From: Anseranas semipalmata
Taxonomy: Eukaryota > Chordata > Aves > Anseriformes > Anseranatidae
Length of the DNA stretch: 64,000 nt
NCBI GenBank assembly: GCA_013399115.1
Contig: VXAA01005218.1
Span: forward strand, 100,614 to 164,613
Direction: 5' to 3'
Below the pieces are notes generated by a model. That model was given only the letters and a program-made list of their open reading frames with translations. It ran no database searches and was not told the origin of the DNA. The position numbers were made by a program, and so were the translations under genes. Shown here piece by piece: positions 1-12,438 of this stretch; position 1 is the stretch's first letter, and every line of letters starts with the position of its first letter.

Positions 1-1294
1 CTCTCTGGTTATGAGAAATATTGGCATGTACTGTTGAATACCTTTCTGTTGTTGTTAAAAAGAACCAGGATGTAGCCTACTTAAGGTACAGTAATCATAA
101 TAAATTAAAAAGTTGCATGTACAGTTTGTAACACATACTTAATATGGAGTCTTTTGGCAAAGTGATAGTTTGCTAGAGCTTCCAAAAAACTACATACAGC
201 ACAAGCTACCTGAAATATTCACATTTAGATGGGAAGCACTAAATACAATTTCAAAAGACAGTGCATAATAGTACCTATGGGAACAGTTTGCTTTTACTGA
301 TCTAGATACTGTGAAAAATATCCTGTTGTATACTTTTCTTAGCATGCTGTGTTGACAGTTAGGAAGACAAGGCTCTAATGAGGAATTAAAACAATGCAGG
401 CTGATTTCTGCTGTAATTGCTGGTAGGTCTGCCTGCTACCTGACTTGAAATGCCAAGTATTTTTCTACTCTGACATTAACAGTTACAAAACAAATCTCTT
501 GCTTGAGTGGCAGCTAGAGTCACATATGCCTTAGCATTTTGTTGTAGAAAATCATGTCAAGACAGGTCACCAAAATCTCTATTATAAATTGTTAATGACC
601 ACTTGGTTTGCTTTCCTCAGTTCAGCATCAGCTTCTGAGTACTGTTAAGTGTTAATAATGCAACTGCAGGGAGGGAACCACAAGGAGGGGAAAGGGAAGT
701 GATAGTAACTAGCACTTGAGTGAGACCATTTTTCTTAATTTTGCTTTTGGTAGTTGGTGGGGTTATTTTATGAAGTTGAATCTAGTGCTTGGTGCTCATT
801 ATCTGTGCTGAAAATCATCTTAACTGATTTATGCATAAAAGAAAGGTTGGATAATCTTCACAATGGTATGAGAGTATCACCCCCCCACCCCTTACCCCCC
901 TGGTTTGATCACTCTTTTATCTATGCATCTACTGAAGATTGGTTTCTAAGCCTAGGTTAGAAGAAGAAGCAACAAACTGAGGTAATTTGGTCAAATTCAA
1001 CCTTCTACAAGTGGACACAGATCCTGTGCCAGATTCTAGCTGTGTCTCTATTCTTGTGGCTATATGATTTTACTGGAGAGATCATTAGTTCAGTAACAAA
1101 AATCTTAATGACCAGAATTCTCATGGTTATGACATTTCTGTAGCGTCCCTGTGTTATTGTTCTCCACTTTGTGAACATATTATGTTCTTATAGACATTTA
1201 GATACAGATTGATATTGTTTCTGGCTCTAAAGCTAGGATGTTGCTAGAAATACTAGTCATGGACTTGACCTGTGAAAACAATATAAAAAGATGA

Positions 1295-1329
1295 ATGGAT
1301 GGATGGATAGATAGATAGACAGACAGACA
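1295..1329. repeat. GGAT/GATA/GACA tetranucleotide microsatellite
   Basis: GGAT units pass into GATA and then GACA units without a break, a typical compound tetranucleotide repeat. It is short and probably polymorphic. Confidence 0.85.
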
Positions 1330-2564
1330 TTTGTATTTATTGGAAGTAGAGATAAATGGGTTCACAAATAATAAGGTTTCTGTGAAATGTAACTGTCAGG
1401 TTTTCTTTCTTGATCATTTATTTAATTTTAATGAACTCTAGAGCCTGAGATGGGTGATTCTATTCTAAATTGGAAAATACAGATAAACAGGTGAGATATT
1501 GAAGACTCTAAAACTTTACTGTCTGTCACGGTACACTGTGATAACTAATACTGGCCCAATAGCCAAGGAACTAATAAACTCCTCCAGTCCATGCACTGAT
1601 TAATACAATGGCATGGTTTTCAACAGAGCTTGGAGTTTCTGGGTGTGGTGTATGTTATGCTTGATTTTCACACAGCTTTTTATGAGACATTTATGAGTGA
1701 GACATTTGCAATGTATGCAGTAATAATAAACACTTCAGGTCTCTAAAATGCAAAATCGAATAGCTTTTTGTTTCCTACCACCAGACTACCCTGCCTCTTT
1801 GGTAGGAAGTTGTTCTTACCAGATGCATCCTTTAGTTACTGAATCACACAGTTCAAAATGGAATTCTCTTCATACTATTCATCATGGAAGTTGTAAACTT
1901 AAATGTCCACTGAAAACAGAGTATCTGTTTTTAAAATGTTTTGGGTGGATGTTGCTTTTGCTTTCAGCAGAGGGCTGAAAGAAGAACACAAGTGGACTCT
2001 TAAATAGAACTTCTCAGTAAAGCCAGGAAACAGGTTATCAACACTTAGGCTGTTCTTATTGTGTCCCTTATCATAATTGACAGTTTGACGTAAAACTTGG
2101 TCACATGACCACAGGGGAGGTAAGTAAATGGATAAGAGGTCACTTTTCACATATGCTTGCTGGAAAGGAAACACATTTAAAGGAAGTTTCAGTCAAAACA
2201 ATGACAATATGCAAATGTTTGGTTTTATGGGCTTTTTTCAACTAACAGAAACTATAGCAGAGTCTCCTATTACACTTTCCACAATACTTATTTACTTTCA
2301 CTAGCGATCACAGAAGCTTGAAATGAATGTTAGTCTTTGATGGGCCGCTCTTTCAGTAGGAGAATACAAAACCTGCTTAAATATTAACCCCTAAAATTAT
2401 TCAGAATATGATTCAAGTTTGAGCTGTTGACTATGGGATTATAATGTACGTAGGATTTGCATACTTAAAACTCTGCAGGATAGCTGTACTTGGAAGGTGC
2501 CCAATTTAAACTGAAAGGGTAGTCATAGTAAGTCTGCCTCTTGGCTAGAGTTTCACATCAGTAT

Positions 2565-2690
2565 GTCTCAAAGCACTGGAAAGTGCAAAACAAAATCACT
2601 TCCCTGGCGTTTTACAGAGGGCAAAACAGGAGTAGTGAGGTGGGATGACTCAGGTGAGTGGCAGAGTCAGGAGAAGAACTTGGTCTACTG
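2565..2690 (+). repeat. Possible ancient MIR-type SINE fragment
   Basis: The words TTTTACAGA, then GTGGCAGAGTCAGGA and a following GAACTTGG-like stretch occur in the order and spacing of the MIR core region (a 'tttacagatgagg' block, then a 'gtggcagagcc' block). Similarity is by eye and weak. A RepeatMasker alignment to MIR would decide it. Confidence 0.3.
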
Positions 2691-5600
2691 CTCTGCTGCT
2701 TCATGGGCCTGTGGCCCCTTCCCATGATATTACTGAGGTGGGTAAGGGAGTTGCATTTTCTCCTGGAGAAATACTTGCAGGCCAGGTAGTGGTTACTGCA
2801 GACTTTGAGCTCCCTGCAACTTTGTAAGTGAGGATGTATCCCAGGGATGAGAGACTGCTGCAGCTCCACACACTGGGGAAAGGTTGGGATGCATGTGAGG
2901 TTTCCCTGTCCACTGCAAAGCTGGGCATCCTTTTTATCCTCAGCATTCAGATCCATGTTCCTTTTTTTTTTTTTTTTTTTCCCCGTGTGGTTAGGTGAGG
3001 GAGAAATAAAAAATCATTAATAATGTTTTGTGGATAGAAGGTGTTATTGTTGCTTGCCTGTCTGAAAATGGCAAGGCAGTGGGACTGAAGTGAAGGCCAC
3101 TTCCAGAGGTCTTCCAGGAAAGACTTTTTACCATATCACATGCAAAGTTGTGTCATTTATTTTGCATCCACAGCATATTTTTGAGAAAGTTAGTAATGTT
3201 TTTCAGCATTTATTAAGTGTCTCATTGGGACTATTACTGAAGTCCCTCTACTGAGGAATCTAAGTTTTCTCAAGTAACCTGCAAGTAGTTTCCTGCCTCC
3301 CCCTTTCACATTTCCTGCACCAAAACTTGTTTAGGTGGCTTATTGTGGGTGAGAGTGAATGTGCCTTCTTGTCTCCAGCTAACACTGTGCCTTACTTCTG
3401 GAGGTCAGTCAACTTACTGCATAGTAACTTGAGTCATATAGTCATAATAGTCAAGGACTGCAACTGGCCAGAAAGCTTTTAACATGACTCCAGACAACAT
3501 ATAGTACTCAAAATACTGTGCTGAAGTGCCCTACATCCTTCCAAAGCTAGGTACTTGTGTCAGGTCTGTGCTCCCAGGCTTTCCCTACTGGGGTGTCTGG
3601 ATGTCCTCCAAAAGCAGCTTTCCTGCTGCTGCTGTAAGCAGTCATCTTCTTCCATCAAATGGAGCCAGGGCTCATAGAGGTCTTTTAAGCTCTTCCAGCC
3701 TTTTTATCCAGAAAGCACTCAACACACGTGAGGGATGCAGATGCAGTCTTTGAAAGGGATATTTCCAAATACTTTCAAATATATATTTCTAAATCCTGGC
3801 CTGTTTTCTTAGACATCCTGGTCTCCAAGCAGGAATGATTTGTGAGAGGAAATTTTATGTGAGGGTGAAAAAAAACATTTTCCTGGCAGGTTAGCTTTTA
3901 AAGACAACATGGCAGCTATGTAAGCCTGCAGAGGAATGTGGAGTGATAGGTTTTAACATAGGGAAGATGGTTTTCAGTCCAACTGATGCAGTCCCAGCCT
4001 TGTCACAAAAGTGGTTATAAGGCAGACCTGCAGTGGTTCGTGTCATTGTGAGTACCACAAGAAGGCACCTGTGGTTCAGTGAATAGCGTTTCATTTTACA
4101 GTAACTATAGATTTGGCCTAGCATGAACCTTCATATACATGTGCATGTAATAGATTTACAGCATATATAAAATATATATGTTCTGTAATTACCATATCAC
4201 TATTTATTTGTATATTTGTTTGAGTATGTATGAGTGTACATAATATGAACTATGTCATTATTAACATTTATGAAATAGATTTGAAAAGCTCTTTTGGAAC
4301 TTTTTTAGTGATAAATTTAATGCATTAACTGTACGTATGGAAACTTTTCATTCAGACTGTGGGAAGAATATCACAATTTAGTGTAGAAGCTGATTTTACT
4401 AAAATGTAATGTAAACTGTTTTCCCCACATGGCAAATGCAATCGGGTTCTATTGCAAACTAAGCGCATGCCAGATCTTTGAACTAGACCTAAGTGCATAA
4501 AATCATTTGGTAACACTAAGTTTGGGATTTCAGTATTTTTTTATGCTTATAATCAGCCAAAGAGCTTTATATGTAGATTTAATATTTTTGTGAAAGAAAA
4601 AAAGATTTATTTTTTAATATTTTGGTCTTATATTTCAACTGGAAGTGAGTTTTTACAGTTAAGTTATAAAGCTTTAAAATATGTTTCTGTAATGAAAATA
4701 ATCACATTCTTAAGGGTTATAGCAAGAATACAGCTTCTGTACATCAGGTAACTGAACAGACAGTTTACTATATCTTCAATATTAAAACTTGGTTTACAAT
4801 ATGGTTTTGTGTAGTGAATAAACCAAACATTTACTTACCCCCTTTTTTAAACGTATTTAATGTATTATTCACAGTTACCTCTCGCAAACTTTTTGAATGC
4901 ATATTTCCTTTTCTGGTTAATTTCATGTGGTTTAGTCATGCTTTTAATGGCCTTTAGAAGGTCCCTTAGAGTTCTTTAGATAACAAACAAGAAACAATCC
5001 CTATGAAAACATTAGAGGCTAACATTTCCATTTCTCGGACCTTAACAGCAGGAAGCTTATGAGTGTAACAGCCAGACAGGGTCAGGTTTGCAATATTGTC
5101 TTGTCCCTAGCATTTGTATTTTTCAGGAAAAGGCTGCAATTAACTGTGCTCCTGTGAAAATATTGTAGTTTCTTTGCTGTGGCTTGTGCTGTCTGAAGAC
5201 TGTGAATACGAATAGAGAAAACTAGAATGCACTGAATGCAATTAAACTCAGCAACAACATTATCTTCAATTCAGAGTCCTGTATCATATATAATGGTACA
5301 GCAATTTATATATAGCATGACTATACAGAGGTTAAAATGTATGTTTGCTTTGCAAGCCAGATAAGTTCACTTTCTTAAACTTAAAAATAAGCCGTATATC
5401 TTTTCAATAAATCTGCTAACACTACAGAGCAGCTGTTAAACAAGCAGAGCTATACAGAGTTGCTTGAACTATCTGTGAAGGCAGAACTGATGATTTGAGG
5501 ATCTGGGAAGAATTTGTTTCAGCTTACATTTTGTACATTCTTCATTATACTAAAAAGCAATAAAGTATTTTAAATGTTATTCTGAGCCTAAAACAAGATT

Positions 5601-6211
5601 AGATTATTTTATCACCTCTTGCTAAGTAATACTGCTTTCAGTAACACTAAATTAATAAACTTCAATTACAAAATACCTTTACTCTTCTTAAATAGCAAGA
5701 TAAGGACATACAGTTTGTTTAATTTGGACAATATTTCTGTAAATTGCATGTCTTCTATGTTTCACGAAATGCATGCTACAACATATTGACTATATTACAC
5801 CTTTAATTAATACACATGATTTAAAGCATTGCTTAGAGAAAACAGCATTTTTATTTTCTTTCTTAAAATATTTCACTATTGAATATTAACATTTCCTTTT
5901 ATTCCAGCTCAATTTGTAATCTAATAATGGCTAATTGTTATGTGCTAAACACTAGTTACTCTTTTATGCTTTATTAATAGAGGAGCATATTAAAGTAGCA
6001 TTATCTTAAGCAAATCTATAGGCATTTATTTTTCAGAGTAAGTTATTTTTGTTTGTTTGTTTTCTTTTCTTTTTTCTTTTTTTTTTTTAATTTACTTCTT
6101 GGGAAAGTAAGGCTTTTGCCATGTACAATACTATTTTGCATGTATTCATTTAAATACTAAAAACTGTAGTACTGCTCGATCCATATCTGACTGCTAGGTT
6201 TCAATTGACAG

Positions 6212-6300
6212 CTGAGGATTTGTGACTGGACCATGAATCAAAACGGCAGGCATTTATACCCCAGTGCCAGTGAGGATACATTGGGAATTACTTGGCAAAG
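6212..6300 (+). CDS. Coding exon (start or penultimate exon) of an unrecognised small protein
   Basis: This 89-bp exon follows an AG at 6210-6211 and ends at a GTAACA donor at 6301. An ATG at 6233 in fair Kozak context (GACC before it) opens a frame beginning MNQNGRHLYP and continuing through SEDTLGITWQ. The exon ends two bases into a codon (AG), completed to Ser by the first base of the exon at 17921. Reading from 6212 is also open (LRICDWT before the Met), so this could be an internal phase-0 exon of a longer protein. The in-frame TGA at 6206-6208 lies before the acceptor, so it ends the frame only if there is no splice there. I do not recognise the product. No cysteine, signal peptide or membrane segment is visible downstream of the Met. 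Confidence 0.6.
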
Positions 6301-6926
6301 GTAACATTTTAATTATTTCACCTACACCACATTAAAAATTTACATTGAGCTACAGAATCTGTTTTAGCAGGACTCCAGAGGAATATGTGACAGAATCGGA
6401 TCAAAATGTGTGTAATATTTCTCCAGTACACATTTAGGTTATCTTTAATGTAAGCTGAATTTAGGAACTATCTTAATTAAGCACCTGGAGTGATGATGCT
6501 GTGCTGTCAAATGCAAAGGGTTTACAAATTTAAGGGAATACTGATTTTAGGTTTTAAAAATGAAAATGTCATTTATAGAATTAAAGGTCATCTTCTGGGG
6601 GGCTTGGTGGTTAATATACAGAAAATGGTGCTGTGAGAGGTATAGATGTGGATAATAATAAATGTCTGAGATGGTGGTGGTTTGGGCCAATGAATAACCA
6701 TACTATTAACAGAGACATTTGTGACTAATCAGCTTGTGTAGATTTAGGTTACTAACATGTACATGAAGGTAAGATATAAAATATCTTATTTCTAAACTAA
6801 ATACCAGAATAATTAGGAATGATTTCCACAAAAGACAGTTTATTTTTTATGCAAAAACAAACAAACAAACAAAAATCCAAACCACAGAAAACAAAAAGAA
6901 GCTCCCTCCCAAACCTTTCCCACAGG

Positions 6927-6970
6927 AAAAAAAAAAAAAAAAAAAAAAAAAAAACCCCCCTCCCCCCCAA
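6927..6970. repeat. Poly-A run joined to a C-rich run
   Basis: Twenty-eight consecutive A residues are followed directly by C6, a T and C7. It is a hypervariable simple sequence and may be an old retroposon tail, although no element body is recognisable on its 5' side. Confidence 0.85.
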
Positions 6971-9900
6971 ACCCACAACTTTCAGTACATAAATCAATTA
7001 CTCATTATTATCCTTTACATCTGTTGGTATATAATGAATCATGTTAACAGTAGGGGTGTGTGTGTCTAAATAGATGTGTAAACAAATCAGCATAATTATG
7101 ATACATCTGTTTTTCACCTCTTTCACGTGCAGGATTATCTCCAACTATTAATGGGGGTCATACATGCAAAGCATGCAGATTGGGAGCCTGTCAAATGTAG
7201 CTACTCAATCTCAAAGTAATTTTAAATAGTCCTTAGACATTTGTGTGCATATGACAGTAGAGGTACTTCTGGATAGTCTGTGTAAGTATGTATGTGCGTG
7301 TGAGTGTTTATATGTAAAATCTTTATATACAAAATGCTTTCTGATATACTGTACTATGCTATGGATTTCCAGAAGTCTGGGGATTTTTTGAGTATCAACT
7401 TGGAAGGGTAACTACGGAGTCTGAAAATTAGTGCTGTTTACAGATCTGAACTTTAAATGCCTTAAATGATGTTGCTTTACTTTTCCTTTGCGCAGTTTTT
7501 CTGAAATAGTATTTATCTGGAAAAATTGTGGTGCAAAAGCGAGGTGTAGTCATTTCTTCCATTATAGATTATGGCACAATGGCACAATGGAAAATTAGCT
7601 AACGGATTCACCTCACCTCCTCAAGGGCTGCGATTCACGTTATAAATCCCCATCATACAGTAACTACCACAGTTTTCAATGTACTGTCAAGAGTAAATCT
7701 GAACTGAGCTAGTGCAGCATGTAGTTGGCGGTGGTGGTGGTGATTTATTCCCCCCCTACAAAGGGTGTTGCTTTCTCAGGACATTGACAGGCATTAGGAA
7801 ATTATCTCACAACTGCTAATATAGGAATAACTTTGAATGGTTTAAATCAGTCAGCACTCATGACCCCTCTAAAGCAATGACAGTTTATACCAGCTGAAGC
7901 ACTGTCCTGGTGTCTGGTGAATCGTTTTGTTTTAGTACCTATCACACATGACCTTTGGGTGTAATTCATGAAAAGAAAGGAAAGGGGGGCGGAGGGCGTG
8001 TATGTGTTTCTAGGTGATGACCAAGGAAGCTTTGGTGATGAATGCAGGCACGTTCCATTATTCATTCATCTTTACACATAAAACTGGTTTGCAGGTAGCT
8101 CCTGGAGTGCTACTTGCCAATTTGGCCCTACCAGTAGACAAAAGTGCTGCCAGATGAGCTGGGGCACAAATTCTCCCATGGGCACCTCCTGACGTGCCCA
8201 GCCTGTACTTATTTGGCCTTGAATTAAGCAGAGCCTTGGAGGACAAAGAAACTTCCATAGTTCTCCCTAAGTAGGTGGCTTTTAGGGTTTGGGCTTTGGA
8301 ACAACGCATTCTTGAAATCCCCGTATAAGTGAGGATCTAAGAACAGAAATGATATCTGAGCAGACAAAGGAGCACTGAGCCTTTCTGACACTAAAACTAG
8401 CTAACACTGGGGGAAAAAAAAAAAAAAAAAGGATTGCAAAAGGAACTGTGAGAGAGATTTTAGTCCAGAGAGGCAAATTTTCTCTCACAAAATTGTTTGA
8501 CAAATGTTTGATTGTGTGAATTCCTCAAATCTGCAGTACTCTTTTTGATGGTACTTAGTCTGACCTTTTATAGTAGGCTTTTGTGGTTATTTTAAATATA
8601 ATGGTTTTCAGAAGTGTCATTGACCTCAAGAAAGTCAAAATTTGGCAGTTATCTGAATGTTAGCTGTCTTGTCTGTACAGACATCAGGTAATGGAAGTGA
8701 CCAAGTTGAAAACTTTGTCATGGGACATTGTCAGTGGCAAACATCTTCAGAACTTAGAGAGTGCAGAAGATGAGAAAATCTCCGTTATTTTTGTGTTCTT
8801 TGTTTTACTAGTAGCTGCCTGTCATGCCTGACAGATAGACTTCAAAATATATTCGCTAGGGTTTTCTTTCCTTGTAAAATTGACTGTTAGCATTTATAGT
8901 CCCAGACACAAGACAGTGGTAGATGTCTTATATCGTACATAGAAAACTGAAATTTACAAAGAAAGAGAGAACATGAGCAATACAGGATAAAAAAAAAATG
9001 AAACAACAACAAAACCCTTTAAGTCAGCAATACACCATTTTCTTCAAAAGCAGAGGAGTTGTAAGGAGCAGCGATAATTAAAACTAGATGAATACTTTTC
9101 TCAGATGAATTAAAGATGTTGGTATCTTTAATGGAAATACTTGCATAAAACTTCATGTGAGCATCCTAAATTTTAAAAATGAGAAAAAGCAGTTATTTGG
9201 TAAGGTATTGGGAAGTAATTTTTATTTTGTTCCTGATACCCTGACTATCTACAATTAATTTTTTGCTGCTTGCATAGAGTGTTTATGACATATATTTTAT
9301 TATATCAGCTGAACTTTGAACAACATTTAAGCACATCAGCAGAATTGGGCTCTGAAGTACTTTTAAGATAATTTAGGTCAATTTTGCTGTACATATGAAG
9401 AAGATACTCAGAATCCATTAAAAAATACCCCTTCTTTTTTCATAATCTTTGTTCTGTAATAATAACCATTTTCTTAGAGACAGAAGGTGAGGGGAAGCTA
9501 TGAAAATCTGTAAGGTTCAGTTAGGAAAATGCAGTCTCAGTCACTATCTGAGAGGAAGAGCATATGCAACACGTTAACCTAAGACATGAGTGAGAGTGAG
9601 GAAAAAGTGTGCATGTGTTGGGGAGGAAGCCTGATAACATGAGTTTGAGTCTCAGCCACTCATTATTCCATGGATAGTAATTCCACTGGGGCCACGCATA
9701 AGAGCCCCTGCATGATGGGGCTCTTTCATAGTGTATGGAGTATTTGCAAGTCTTTCACAGACTGTAAGCAAAGTTTCATTGCCAAAGTGTACATTTTAAC
9801 TTAGCTATTGTTAAATATTCTTTTTATTTCTTTTATATAGCATGATTAACTATTCATATTAGAATATCTGTTACCTTTATGAGTTAACTGTAACTTTAAC

Positions 9901-11340
9901 ATTACATTCACACTGCCCAGGCGAACACACTAGGTTAGCATTTCCTGCTTTCAGCCTGTTATCTTGACACATAAGTGCAGTACAACAGCTGGTTTGTTCC
10001 TGGAGATGCTGGGGAGAGTTTTATTCTCAGAGTACTGAATTTCCTTCCCAGCTCTAGCTGTAGGGGTGTTCAAATGCTCAACTTTCCAGGCAGCACTCTT
10101 CCCCCAGCACTGCTCTGGGTTTATGGTAATAATGTTGATAAGATGGCCAAATGGGATAATCTTCGATTTGTGGCAGAAGTAGGAGGGTGAATGAGAATGG
10201 GTGCAAATTCCTTTTATCTCATAGCATTTCGTGTTATTTTGTGTGTGTTTGGAATCAAACACAGAGCTAAAGTAACACAGTTAGCAACATTGCTTTGGTA
10301 AGCACATTTTGGGAAACATGGACACCTGTTAGAGTAATGGTTCATGTCCCCCCCCCCTTTCCACCTTGGCCAATGTTTTGTAAGAGAAATATCAATTCAG
10401 GCATTGAGATTTAAGAACAAAACAACTTAAAGTATCCTGACCATAAAAGTATTCATAGAAAGAAAACCTAGTGATTTCTGGTCTTTATCAATTTAAATTG
10501 CTAACTCTAATAGTTTTGCCCAACTCTGTAATACAGAAAGATGTGCAGAACATTATGTTTCCTCTCCATCTAAGCAAACATCTTCAGACACTTCCTAAGA
10601 AATTAATTGTATTCAAGCCAGACTTGCATGCTGCCATCCCACAGGAAATGGGTCAGCAATCCATTAAGATGCCATTAGATAATCTAATTTGGAACTTAAT
10701 CTCTAAATTAACCATGCTCCATACTTGAGGCATACTTGAGAGAAAGAAAAAAAGTTTATGTTTGAATCGATAGGGGAGCCGAAGCGTGAAGAAGGCTGTT
10801 TGTTTTTTCTGTAGCTGTGGTCACGTCTCAAGCCGTCTGGTAACCAGGAGAAACCAGACATGATGTAATTCCAGATTGAACTTGAACTTCAGGGACTTAG
10901 AATGGGGGAACAATGGACCATAGGAATCAATAATGTCCATTTTCCACATGATTATGTTTGGAGCTTTAAGTTAACCTTTATGGGGGAAGCAGCAAGAACT
11001 GTAGTGCGACCAAAATGAATGAGATGATCCAGAAGCAAGATGTTAGAGTAAAGAAAACAACTTCAGTAATATTTTCTGAGCAGCACTGCAGATTCCAGCA
11101 GGATTAGAAAAGTTCCCGCTCTGCAGCAAACTGGTTGCCTGTTCTGAGCACTCTTTGTTCACTTAGGTAGGACAAACTTAATCTTATGTTTCCTGTCAGA
11201 TGATTTTTGGCAGCGGTGTTAGGAAAGGAGGAGCATATTATAGAGAATTCCCAAGTGTAAATTGTATCTTTAACCCCTTGGTTACTCCAGATTTCCACTT
11301 CATTGCCTTAGCAAATGTTTCTTCTGAAGCAGTAAAAATT

Positions 11341-11367
11341 CTTTTCTTCTTTCTTTCTCTTTCTTTT

Positions 11368-11464
<97 letters not shown>

Positions 11465-11520
11465 TCTTTCTTTCTTTCTTTCTTTCTTTCTTTTCTTTCT
11501 CTCTTTCTCTCTTTCTTTCT

Positions 11521-11564
<44 letters not shown>

Positions 11565-11769
11565 TTCTTTCTTTCATGCTTTTTTCTTTTTTCTTGCTTG
11601 CATGCTTTCTTTCTTTTTTTCTTGCTTGCATGCTTGCTTTCCTTCCTTCCTTTCCTCCTTCCTTCCCACATTCTTGCTTTTGCTTTCTTTCTTTCTTTCT
11701 TCTGTTCTTTATCTTTCTTTTCTCTTTCTCTTTCTTCTTCTCTCTCTGTCTCTCTTTCTTTCTTTTCAG
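11341..11769. repeat. Long TTTC (GAAA) microsatellite, about 430 bp
   Basis: An almost uninterrupted polypyrimidine tract on the plus strand, built from TTTC units. It has a near-perfect core at about 11365-11460, then degenerate TTCC, TTTTC and TTGCATGC interruptions towards 11640. Mirror-symmetric homopurine/homopyrimidine tracts of this kind can adopt triplex (H-DNA) structure. Long Phe/Ser/Leu-rich and Lys/Glu/Arg-rich frames across it are artefacts of the repeat. Confidence 0.97.
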
Positions 11770-12354
11770 CATTAGTATTTAATCATGCTAATTTGGTAAA
11801 TAAACATTTAGACATGTTTTTTAAAAGTGCTGAGATAAAGAATCTAACAGATCATAATTGAATATATTAATATTGTGGGGGAAAAAAAGCAGTGTAATTG
11901 CTGCTGTGATTAAATTTACAAGTATCTTTGCTGACATTTATGGAAGAGTGAATAACAATAGATTTGGAGAAATAAAAATTATTTGGACATTGAAAGAAGG
12001 TCCTTTTCTAAATCTTTCCTTTGCACATTCCCACAGTTATTTTCTTCTTGATTGGGTAAGTTTACCTGAAAGTGCACAGTCATTTTTTCCTAGGCGACCC
12101 AACAGTCTCTACTAACCCAATCCCACATTCTCCATGGTTTGGCTCTGTGGGAATTGACCTTCCAGTTGGTAGTAGCCCCCTGTATGCATGTGTGTGTTTG
12201 CAATCCTCCTTCAGCCCTGTCCGTGCACCAAACACCTGGACACATGTGGTCCAGAATGCAGAATGACCACACACTGTTTCCCTGGGCCCTATGTCTCCTG
12301 TGGGTTTTATTTAACAATGGTGAGCTCAGTGAACTTTCTGTGGTCTTTCTTTAC

Positions 12355-12438
12355 CTTTTTTTCTTTTTGTTTTTCTTTTTCTTTTTGTTTTTCTTTTTGT
12401 TTTTCTTTTTTCTTTCTTTTTTTTTTTTTTTTCTTTTT
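12355..12438. repeat. T-rich tandem repeat, about 12-bp unit
   Basis: CTTTTTGTTTTT-like units repeat several times and decay into a pure T run and a final CTTTTTGG. It is low-complexity sequence lying 0.6 kb downstream of the TTTC microsatellite. Confidence 0.9.

Larger units (their letters stand above)
1..6211. other. AT-rich non-coding stretch
   Basis: No exon, RNA gene or recognisable autonomous mobile element is supported here. All open frames are short, start at random ATGs and resemble no family I know. The stretch from about 4130 to 6180 is especially AT-rich, with many TAAT and ATTTA words, and would suit intronic or regulatory DNA upstream of the 6212 exon, but nothing proves that. 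A short GGAT/GATA/GACA microsatellite, a possible MIR fragment and homopolymer T runs (2962-2980, 6050-6089) are the only local landmarks. Confidence 0.6.

Noticed and set aside
7563..7640. tRNA-like words (TGGCACAATGG and a GCGATTCACG B-box-like word)
   Set aside because: Spacing and pairing do not make a cloverleaf, and the B-box match is poor. At most it is a very old tRNA-derived SINE remnant.
11200..11775. Long open frames on both strands (up to 191 codons)
   Set aside because: They are translations of the TTTC/GAAA microsatellite, with Phe/Leu/Ser or Lys/Glu/Arg runs only. They are not genes.
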